Source: Sycobia sp. Sy_11
Lineage: Eukaryota > Arthropoda > Insecta > Hymenoptera > Epichrysomallidae
Direction of reading: 5' to 3'
DNA length: 64,000 nucleotides
Assembly: GCA_018907035.1 (NCBI GenBank)
Contig: JACCIC010000138.1
Location: forward strand, 819,001 to 883,000
The translations under genes were made by a program, and so were the position numbers. Below the pieces are notes generated by a model that made no database searches, was not told the DNA's origin, and worked only from the letters and a program-made list of their open reading frames with translations. Below, one piece after another: positions 54,151-64,000 of the stretch (position 1 is the first letter of the stretch; every line of letters starts with the position of its first letter).

Positions 54151-56539
54151 CCTTCTCCGGCTGCCCCTGCGCGCGTGCATGCGAGCGAGCGCTCTCCAAC
54201 TCTCCCTTTCCCTCTCTTTTGCATCGCGCGCCGCGCATCTATATATACACACACATGCCCGACACATGCCCGATAAGTATAATATTGCCTGGCGGCCGAA
54301 AGCAACGTGTATACGTCTGCACGTGCGTGCGAGTACACTGCCGAGCGAGCCGACCATAATCGCGAGTTCTTGCTGTACGGCAGACTGCACTCGGTCACTT
54401 TTTTTCCCATCGTCATTAACGTCATAATCGACATTATATATATATATATATTATGTTTTAATTAAAAGGTTCGACAGTGACCATAGTCATGTATCTAATA
54501 ACATTTGGTACTTGGCTACGGCACTGGATTTCGATTTGAGTCACATAACGCACACAATTATTTGAAGGAAAGCAAAAGCAGCTTTGTCGCCGAGTTTTCG
54601 GATTTGTTCCTTACTTTCTTGTTTTTTGTTTGCTTTTTACATCACTTCGAAAATTACTTTTGCAGGAATTCCTTTTTCATCGTTTAGAAGCTTTTCATTA
54701 CTTAAGAGATAGAGAAAAAAAAACCCTTTTTTTTCCGCGTTCAAATAAATTATACCGATCCTTAAAAGATTAAAAATCCGATCGCTAAGATTAAGACCGA
54801 ACTTTAAAAGAGCGAGAAAAGAAATTTTTATTTCTATCCCCATTAATCTTTTAAAGATCGATTTAAATTATTTTTAATCTTCTTAATATTCCGGTGTGTA
54901 AAATTGTCCAAAATTAGTGACTAGCATATTCTATAGCTTAATAATAGCTCAACCGGTCGTCACCAAAGTTTTTCTAATCATTCGTGATGAAATTTTAATG
55001 CACCTATAACCCTGACAATTTAATTTAATGCACTTTTGTCGTAATCCAAACAAAAAAAAAAAAGAAAATTATTTTAAACAGCCGACGCGCTGGATGTAAT
55101 TGTAGTTTGAACAAAAATCCAAGCGAACTACATAAAAGAATCTTCAAAACCAACGAACGCGCTGAATCGATAGTATTAATTTTAATAGCAACAAAAGTAC
55201 ATTGAACGTTATGCTTCATATTTCATTCAACGAGAAGGGGACAGCTTACAACCGCGTTTCCACCTAAATATCCATATTCAGATACGCTTTCTAAAGGAAT
55301 TTATCAATTCGAGAGAGAAAAAAAAAATTCACGCATAATCATGGGTCATACGCCCGCGCATAATAACATCATTGACGACTCTCCATAAACCGACCGCAAA
55401 TCATTATCAATACTGACAAGCACTCGCGACCCGACCGTTCGTCAACATTTAAATTTTGAACTCGTGCCGAATCGTCGCCGGTCCTGTATTACCAAACGCA
55501 TCGGTCGGGCCTGAATTATTATTCGTCTGCGACGGTCGACGAACGCTTGTCGCCGGCGCTTTCCGGTCGCATAATCCGTGTAATTGGATAAATTACGCGC
55601 GCGGATGGTATATAATTTGGCAAAAGCACGATGAGCATCTCGGTTGTAATTTTCAAAAAAAGAAAAGAAACTTACTAAGTTTCACTAGGACGTGTAATAT
55701 TACGTTGGAATTGTCGTGTCGACTTCAACTATATACTATAGGTATAAATTTACATAAGTATCCATGTAATGAGCTATAAGACGATCTCTTAGTGCATATG
55801 TATACGACTTTTATAATTCGATAATATTATTATTATTATAGTTAATAATTTTACTTTAAGAAACATCTCTTTAATTCTTAAATTATCTAAAAATCACAAG
55901 AAATTCTTTGCAATTACAAGACAAAGTATTACTATATTACTAAATATTAATATTATGACTCATTTACGATCCATAAAGTTTTAAATTGTCAAATCAATTG
56001 CGAGCTGCTATTTTTTCGATGAGTTATTTCGAAAATATACGTAGAATCATAAAAAAAACCCGAGAAAGTATATTAAATTGTCGTATGTACCTGTAAAACT
56101 ATATTTAGAATTCCCCAATGTCACGAGGAAAAAGATAATAAGGAATAGATTATCACCAGCGTTACGTGATGTTCAACACTAATCTGATTAATTGCCTTGA
56201 TAATTTTAATAATTTGTCAAATATATTTAAATATATCATCGTGTTAATAATAATATATGCCATTCGTTTTATAACATCATTAAGATTTTTGTACCTGATA
56301 CTCGTCGCGTATCCCATATGCGCAACCTCATGCACATACATCATTTTCAAATAAGTGTACGGATGGATAATTAAGCTACGGGAATTTTGCAGTAAATTTT
56401 TCGAAACTTTCTAGCGAAACGATGCAAATTATATCTTTATATACTTTCGCATATTCGTGTTGATTGAGACACCATTGCATTGCATTTCGCGGGTATAAAA
56501 AGGAGAGTTTTCAAGGACGATTTTTCGATAAAAAAATTT

Positions 56540-56585
56540 TATATATCTATATATATATATATATATATATTGATATTTATATATA

Positions 56586-56620
<35 letters not shown>

Positions 56621-56942
56621 ACTGATAGTTAACTTTGTTTTTGTAAAAAAAATCTAAAAAAAAGAAACTTGTCTTTCGATCGATGGAGACCGTATGAGCA
56701 AAAGACCGACCGTCTCTCTCTTCCCTATACAGTTCAGCAGTGCGCTTTTCCTGTACTGTGATTTGGAAATTGCGGCTCATGTCGATTTCTTTTTTATACA
56801 CACACACACACGCGCGCGCGCGCACACACACACACACATATTATATACATTTACGAGATATCATTCGTAAAGTTGCAAAATCCAACTATGTGCGCGCGGC
56901 TTCTGATGAAACTTCTCTATTACACACACACACACACACACA

Positions 56943-56988
<46 letters not shown>

Positions 56989-57014
56989 CCGCGCGTAACG
57001 GACGAAAGACGATC

Positions 57015-57071
<57 letters not shown>
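56540..57071. repeat. TA and CA microsatellite cluster
   Basis: TA arrays at 56540-56570, 56577-56620, 56945-56983 and 57018-57070, with CA tracts at 56797-56839 and 56923-56944. Little unique sequence remains in these 530 bp. Confidence 0.94.
56797..56839. repeat. Alternating CA-CG-CA tract
   Basis: About 43 bp of uninterrupted purine-pyrimidine alternation: CA units, then CG units, then CA units again. It is symmetric in composition and suited to Z-DNA. Confidence 0.93.
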
Positions 57072-57084
<13 letters not shown>

Positions 57085-57412
57085 GGGTATAGATAAGTTT
57101 TAGCGATTGCCTACAGGAAGTAATAGCCGAGAGCCGGGTATGCCCACGATGCTTGTTTAAATGCATCTGTATATTGTGCAGTTTAGCGTATGTGTGCGCG
57201 CGCAGCCTAAAAAGTGCGTGAATATTGATGCACGGGAGAAACGTTCCCATTCATTATAATACGCAAGGCAATCAGCGCAGCTGCGCGCGCACTGGGACGG
57301 ACGAATTCGGCCGACGTTGTCATTCGAGTGTACCCTTTGTCCGTATTATGCGATAACTCCATGTACCCCCTCAGCCTCGGGTCTCGGGACACGCCTCCCC
57401 CGTTAAACGCCT

Positions 57413-57434
57413 TCGTTCGTTCGTTCGTTCGTTT
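57413..57434. repeat. (CGTT)n tetranucleotide repeat
   Basis: About five CGTT units in CpG-rich upstream DNA. Confidence 0.85.
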
Positions 57435-57786
57435 TAATTTATTCCGCGGCGATCGTGCGTGCCCGTGCGTATACAGGTACATGATACAATAATACTTCGC
57501 ACCAAACTCGATATCGTCTCGCGCGCTATTTCATCGCGCATCTTCGTCCAATCCTGCGCGGGTCTCCTCGCATCCGTTTTCAACCCCGCGAGGGTTTTAG
57601 CGCCTTTAAAGGTCTAGACGTATGTGTGTATAATATATGTATATATATATATACATATATATGTTTGTATGTGTATATGTATGCATCTACACCTGTATGC
57701 CTATTGTTCGCAACGACGATTGCCTGGGCCCATTGGGTATAGAAACCCGCGGACGCGACAGGCCGAGCGAATTAAAAGAGAGGGAG

Positions 57787-57843
<57 letters not shown>
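57787..57843. repeat. (GA)28 microsatellite
   Basis: About 57 bp of GA with one CG break near its start. Confidence 0.96.
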
Positions 57844-57849
<6 letters not shown>

Positions 57850-58269
57850 CAAGGAATGTATAGAGAGGAGAAAGGGAAATATAACCACATCCTCCTGGGT
57901 GTGTTACGCGCTCACGCGCGGCCGACGGCAGCTCCATTACTCATGGGGGAACGCGGGGAAGCCCGCGGAGAGTGAGAGGGAGAGAGAAAAGGACAGCATG
58001 ACTATCTCTCTCTCCCTCTCCCTCGCCGCGCCGGTATATACACGCTGAGATACACGCGCGAGCGTATATGTAGGTATATATAATGTCCCGCCGGGGGAAG
58101 GATGTACTTCCGTTCTCCCACCCTGCCCTCGACCCCTTCCTCCACCTCCCGCCCTCCCACCGGAATTCCCTCTTTTCTATCTCGCACGACCGCTGGAAAC
58201 GACGACGAGGCGCCGCAGATTCGGGAGCCATATAATTGTCACCTTTCTCCCCCTTCCCCTTTGCCTTAC

Positions 58270-58271
<2 letters not shown>

Positions 58272-58322
<51 letters not shown>
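58272..58322. repeat. (CT)25 microsatellite
   Basis: About 51 bp of pure CT, 430 bp from the GA array at 57.8 kb and opposite in orientation. Confidence 0.96.
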
Positions 58323-58324
<2 letters not shown>

Positions 58325-58500
58325 CTCTCTTTCTCTTACTACATCTTGCTGAAAAAAAAACGAGAAAGAAAGATATTCAATTCGCGCGCTTTTCCAATTT
58401 TCGCGAAGCAGCTTGACGTCGCATGATGCAACCATTGTGTACGTATATGCCAGCGTTTGTGTGTGTGTGTGTTGTGTGTGTGTACGCGGAGAATCAATCG

Positions 58501-60047
58501 CTCGATCGATTAATTTTACTTTGAGTAGGCGCGCGTCCTTTTTTTACGGGCTAGTGAGCCTCGGACGATACTACTGTGCGTCAGGATTTTTTCTCCCCTC
58601 CTTCTCTGTTGCCATTGTCTTTGCGTTTATGAAATGGAGCTTTGTGACTTCATATATATATATATATATACACATACGCATGCCATGGTCTCTTTTGTAT
58701 ATATAAACGATGGTATTCTTTTTGTACTTTTTTCAACTAACCTGCCATTTTGTTCTGCATATAGCAGCTTTTGCTTTGTTATATATTGAGAAGATTGCGT
58801 GGGAGTAGCATGGATATATATACACACATATATATATCTATATAATGAATACTGTTATATACATTGTATTTTGGACAAATTTTTTTACATCCGTATGCAT
58901 TCCACAAGCGAATACTTGATTGTACCGAACAGTGAACATTTACTTCGCTCGTTTTCGCTTTCCTTTGTCTTCGGTCTGGAACACCTGCTAGGTACGAGGC
59001 AGGTTAATTTCAAGGTTAATGCAAATTGTCTTTTAATGGTTTTTTCTTAAGGGATGAATAATTAAGGTGTCCATTATTACACGACTCTTCTCGCCAATTT
59101 TCCACGTGTGATAATAATAAATTATAAATGTAATATATTATTTTTAGTTAAAGAATCAAACGGTTAATGTTGAATCAAACAAAGAAATATTTTTTCTATA
59201 AAAACTAATACCTAATGTTTCGTTAACGTTTACAGATAAAAATTACACTTGATTTATGCAATGAGGTTAAAATTAAACTGTATTTTAAAGCTATTCAAAT
59301 AATATGAGGATATTTTTATAGATTAATTCTGAAAAATCAAAAGTAACATTTAGTAATATTTAGTAATAATATACTATTTAGTAATATAATATGTAGTAAT
59401 ATTTCTAGCAAAAGGAAGATTTATGAAAATGTAAGCTTATGTATGTTAAGTCTCTCGTATACTATGTATGTATGTCTGTACTAGGTCGATAATTCAATAA
59501 TTATTTTTTTTCTCACACAATTGGATACTTGTCCTATAGGTTGGATTCGCAAAAAAACAAACTCTCGAAATGCCTATAAACTGTCATATACGAATTTCAT
59601 ATAGGAATCGGAAGTAAATGCGATTTCCAAAGAAAACTACCTCACAGTCTAAGGTTTATGTTAATACGCGTCTAAATGGATTTAATTAAAACAATTGCCC
59701 GTTGGCTTGTCCAGAATTCTTAGTAGTTCATTCGGTTACATTGAATAAAATATACCATACTCGATTATGAAAACTCGGTTATAGTTTCAAAATATTTTTC
59801 CCAACATGTGTTATAACTTTAATTTCTCCCGCTGATTAAAAGCGGAAAGCACAGAGAATTAAATTATATTTCTCGCACGTGACCATTCGATACCGCCGCG
59901 CAAATGTGAATTTGCAACGCAGGCGTAAAGTAAAATTAAACAAAGAAGAAAAAAAAGAAAACGGCTAATTAGTAATATCGCGCGCATCAAAGGAGCCGTT
60001 GTGGTACATACGATCGATAATAATGCGCGATTACGCGGTTTGTCGCC

Positions 60048-60107
<60 letters not shown>

Positions 60108-60303
60108 TAGGCACGAACGTGCACGCGCACTTGTATACGAACAAAGGTGGAGCTCTGAATATTTTTGCGTGTTTATTATTATATATACGCATACTTACGC
60201 AGTTTCGGTACGAGGGCGCGTCGGCAGTTCTCACGCTCAGCGCACACCCGATAATTTCGCTAAAATATCGAGGAGCGAGGCTTGCGATTCGCATGCATAT
60301 ATA

Positions 60304-60391
<88 letters not shown>

Positions 60392-62560
60392 AATATTTGT
60401 TAGAATATAACATATAGATAAGCAATAATATAGTTGAAGATCAATATGACATTGACCGAAAGTTTAAAAATTCTATTCGTTGCCTATGAAGGTTTTGATA
60501 ACTGATGGCTCGATGCACTTTGAATCCGAGCTAAATATAAAACTTGGATTAAAAACTTGGAAGCAGCTCTTATTTTTAGCCTGCGCGCCTTTGGACAGGA
60601 TTATATCCTTATATAATTGATAAAGTATTGGTGTTTATACGTTACGCGAGTAGAGGTCTGCATCCAATAATGCAAATTTAGATCGACAATATTTTTATAA
60701 TTGAGTCATAAATGTTGCATTCTATTAGCATCAATTTATAAATTCAGCGTGCTTCCCTCTACTTAATATAAATACAATATTCTAGATTTTACAATAATAC
60801 GGCACTAAGGATATAAAAAGAATGACGTGGATCGATCTGAACTTCTGAAGTTATATTTGCTACCAAATATTGTTCGAAAAGTATCTCAATATCAGTTTGT
60901 GCAGTTTACTCTAATCTAGATTCTAGGGATGCAAAAGGGACGAAAGAGATGGAAAATAAATAAATGTATCTTTCGGTTCGAACCGGAATTCGAATCTTTC
61001 GAATATCTACTATCATCTAAAATGATTAAATTAATTATTATTAAAATTAAGTCATCAGTGTATTATTTATAAAAATTATTTATGCAAATTCGGATCCTGA
61101 TTTTTAAACAGAAATTTACTTCCCAGAGAATGAATATTAATGACATTTTTTTTATGTTTTTAAAAATAGCTTTCTTTTCTAGAGTTATATTAATTCTATT
61201 TTTGTTATTATTTAACGATCAGAATTTTACGCCGATCCATCGCGAAAAGCCGAAGAGGAGAGAAACGTGTTTTCATAAGTATTTTAACTTTTTTTTTGTA
61301 TTCACGAATCAATAATTACGATAATTTGGAATTAATTTATAAACAATGCACTAATTAATATTTAACCTTCTTTTTGGACTTGAATCTATGTTTATACTTT
61401 GGATATATTAATCGATCAGGTTTAAAATTGGTGGATAGATTCTTATCGACTATTAGATATTCGCTGAGGAAAGTTTGTTTTAAATTTAAAAGGGCAAGAG
61501 AAGACAGTGTGATTTTATATTTTTTTATCGGCTCTCCGTAAGGAAAAAAATTCCAAGTCTATTCATGCAATAAAATAGCAGTTGTAAAAAAAAGCGGACT
61601 ATTATTGTAAGAGGTATGAAATATCGATATGAGCCAATCTCTCTATGTTCGCAGTCACCGGTCCAGGCGAAAAGATACGACGGTTCTTTCGATTTTCTTC
61701 CCCCTTTCTCGAATAATACATGGAAGTTTTAATTTTATAGCGAATTTAAAATAAAAAAAAAAAGAAAGAAAAATTACAAACGTACCGGGATCGAAGCCGC
61801 GAACGAAAATACTCATTGTTTAAATTGCAGACGCGCTTTAATTGTGAAAGCCGTGCCCCATATTTATGCGCAACAAGACGATCCACTGGCCAGGGGAAGC
61901 CAGCCGCATTCGTGAATATAATACAAACTGAATTTGAATAATTATTCTATGAAACTTGCATCGAAATCGACACCGAATCCAGCCGTTTCAAGGCAAATAA
62001 ACAAAATTTCGCTTCGAATGGATGTTGATTTTCAACTGTGCTGCCGAGCGACACTACTTCGTGTTACTACATTGGAATTTAACGACGTTATCGGAGAAGA
62101 TCTTCGTTGGATAGAATTTTAAGATCGGACTTAGAATTAATCATTGATATTGGTATAAAATTGATCGGAAAAAATCGTCGATTTTGTACGCGGTTACTTG
62201 GCGAATTATTTGGCACCCTTTTATTTTGGAAAGTTTTCTAAGTAGATCATTTTAAGCCAATTTTTTCTTTCCACACCACACTGACCGCCAAATCGCGACC
62301 TTATCGCCATTATCCGTGCAATGTGGTGTAAAATAATGCTCGACGTTGCATTAATGCGAAAACTGGCGTTTGGCCCGTCAGACTTTTCATCCTCGAATCC
62401 CTTGGTAGGTAAAAAAACCTCAACCGTCGCGCGTAAATCGAAGTCCGTCGTTCAATTTTTCGAAGTTAACATTCAGCTGCCCTTTCATTGGAATTAGTTT
62501 CCAAAATCCATAATCCGATTCGATTATATCGCTGTACGTATAAAATATGCCCCAATGATA
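58501..62560. other. AT-rich DNA, no gene recognised
   Basis: Mostly AT-rich with short TA runs around 58650-58840 and two larger arrays at 60052-60102 and 60306-60382. A small cluster of TTTAGTAATAT-like units lies at 59345-59408. 61.85-62.5 kb is a unique stretch of mixed composition. No coding exon, tRNA or other RNA gene was seen. Confidence 0.6.
60306..60382. repeat. (TA)n array with one central break
   Basis: Two TA runs of about 42 and 28 bp on either side of a GT break near 60352. Another TA array lies 200 bp away at 60052-60102. Confidence 0.95.
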
Positions 62561-62796
62561 CTTCTATATACGCGTCTTGGGCTATACTCGTTCATATTTC
62601 GACCTCTCCCATCCTCCACCTGCGACGTATTCCTCGGCCCCGTTCTTATCTAGAATCACCCCCCACCCCGCTCCCGGAACAAGGACGAGACCGAGAGCGA
62701 AGCCCTTTTGGTACAATACGTAAACGCGATCTCGGCGACGATAGTGTGCAGGTCCTCGGAGCAAAATGATGGACAAGAGGAGAATGGAAACGTCGA

Positions 62797-62837
<41 letters not shown>

Positions 62838-64000
62838 GGGAAGATTGACGGATATCGCGAAACTTTTAATCGACGTCGGAGGAGAGGAAGGAGGGGTAGG
62901 GAGGGTAGGACGCGCTCGCGAGACAGAGACGAGCCGCGCGATTGCCAGCCGAGCGCCGGAACGACTAATGGCTTTGTCCTCCTCGACCTCCCGTCGGAAC
63001 CGTCGCGCAAACTGTCTCGTCGCTCCCCCCCCCCCGGCTCCTCGACGTGTATACAGCGATTCGAATGCACGCCTCTGTATATGTATAAATGTATGTATAT
63101 GTGTGTGCGTTTGCAAGAGCGCTCGAGGCCTAAACGAATTCCCGTGTTGTATGCGCGAACGAGGCAGCGTTACCGCGCGGTCCGCCGAGCTGTGTTGAAG
63201 TTCAGACGGGAAAGCGAGATCGAGACACCGGTCGATAAAGATAGAGAGACGCGAGGTAAAAGGATTGAAAATTGCCGCTGGTCCGTGAGAATTTTCGTTC
63301 GAATTTCACGTTCGATTGTTTTTTTCTTCTTTCTTAATTTCAAGCTCGTTGGTTTGAGGTTTTGTTAATTCGAATAGTTCTTCCTCATTGATATAGTTTT
63401 TTTTTTTTTTTTTTATTCGAACCGAACAAGGTTATAAATGTTTTCTCTGTTTCCAAAAAAAAGCTAAATATCCTTGTACAACTTGAATTTCCACGAATAT
63501 AATTTCATAATTTCGTCTGTGTACTCGGTGATTAATCAGTGCTTATAAACGCAGTAGTGAAAATAAGCGATAATAATAATAATTTTCATAAAGAAATTTT
63601 TTTTTTATAAAAATAACATTAATTATGAAAGAATACCAACAACGTTACCGGTTTTGTTTTAAGTAATGTGAACCGTAAAGCAACTTTCTATGCCTGCCTC
63701 ATATAGATAAATTTTCATGAAAAATATCACTTTTAAAAAAAAATTGCATAATGCAAAAATTATATATTTCCATAAGACTTGTATTAGTTGGGTTTTTATT
63801 ATATAATTTTTAATAATTACAGATCCAGAAACAAAACAAAAAACAAACAAATCTTTTGTCTATTTAGTCCTGATAATATTCTCATCAGTCGTTTTTCTTA
63901 ATACATTCTTCATCGACGAATTGTAGCAGAGCGACGAACGAATTTTGTTAAGGATAAATGCGAAATCACAAGTCAGCTGTAGTTTTCGCGTATACGTTAT
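62561..64000. other. CpG-rich patch followed by AT-rich DNA, no gene recognised
   Basis: 62.58-63.26 kb is GC-rich with a GA tract at 62800-62833 and a C10 run near 63030. Long frames on both strands (62582-63070 minus, 62766-63368 plus) overlap and have no domain. It could be a promoter-type island, but no core promoter was recognised. From 63.3 kb to the end the DNA is AT-rich and plain. Confidence 0.55.

Larger units (their letters stand above)
52663..58500. other. Upstream DNA with CpG-rich patches, no gene recognised
   Basis: 52.8-54.4 kb is rich in CpG and in CA/CG-type alternation, with a CT tract at 54105-54146. 54.45-56.5 kb is mostly AT-rich, except a unique mixed block at 55300-55680. 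56.5-57.1 kb is almost entirely TA, CA and CG alternation. 57.1-58.5 kb is GC-richer with a GA tract at 57787-57842 and a CT tract at 58272-58322. Frames on both strands are repeat translations or lack domains. Distal 5' exons or the promoter of Phlpp may lie here, but none could be identified. Confidence 0.55.

Noticed and set aside
53042..54276. Frames of 130-210 codons on both strands
   Set aside because: Their residues come from CpG-rich or CA and CT repeat DNA (HTHTHT, SLSLSL). No splice structure or domain supports them.
60970..61000. T-loop-like GGTTCGAACC string that could belong to a tRNA
   Set aside because: It is a perfect palindrome. No matching acceptor stem, D-arm or anticodon arm could be laid out on either strand.
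62582..63368. Opposed frames of 156-200 codons
   Set aside because: They overlap on opposite strands in a CpG-rich patch and include translated GA or CT repeats. No domain was seen.

Overview
This is insect-like nuclear DNA, most probably hymenopteran. The grounds are spliced genes with introns of many kilobases, an AT-rich background broken by CpG-rich islands, and a very high density of dinucleotide microsatellites. No operons, ribosome binding sites, rRNA, tRNA or CRISPR arrays were seen. The order is an inference from base composition, not from a diagnostic marker.

One protein-coding gene can be read with confidence, on the minus strand. It is the 5' part of a PH domain and leucine-rich-repeat protein phosphatase (Phlpp). 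Four coding exons were defined from open frame, splice sites and phase: 52297-51062, 30448-30295, 26517-26383 and 21737-21487. Together they give 592 codons in one continuous frame. The order is a low-complexity N-terminus (residues 1-370), a Ras-association-like domain split over exons 1 and 2 (about 374-465), and a PH domain split over exons 3 and 4 (about 475-592). The leucine-rich repeats and the PP2C-type phosphatase domain, which give the family its name, were not found and should lie beyond base 1. A possible further minus-strand exon ends at a consensus donor at 1399, but its identity is uncertain.

Layout: 1-1.4 kb is AT-rich without a recognised gene. 1.4-1.55 kb holds the candidate exon. 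1.6-21.5 kb is repeat-rich DNA that would be Phlpp intron 4. 21.7-30.3 kb holds introns 3 and 2. 30.4-51.1 kb is intron 1 (20.6 kb). 52.3-52.66 kb is the probable 5' leader, with two short overlapping upstream ORFs. 52.7-64 kb is upstream DNA with CpG-rich patches and microsatellites but no recognised gene.

About fifty (TA)n arrays of 20-80 bp, together with long (CT)n/(GA)n and (GT)n tracts, fill the non-coding DNA. Most open frames reading as YIYIYI, SLSLSL or RERERE are translations of these repeats. The most notable signals are a polyglutamine run inside the PH domain, a splice donor whose intronic side is itself a TA microsatellite, a leader with overlapping upstream ORFs and one in-frame UGA that separates an upstream AUG from the main ORF, and the repeat landscape itself. 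I did not find a clearly new multi-gene system.
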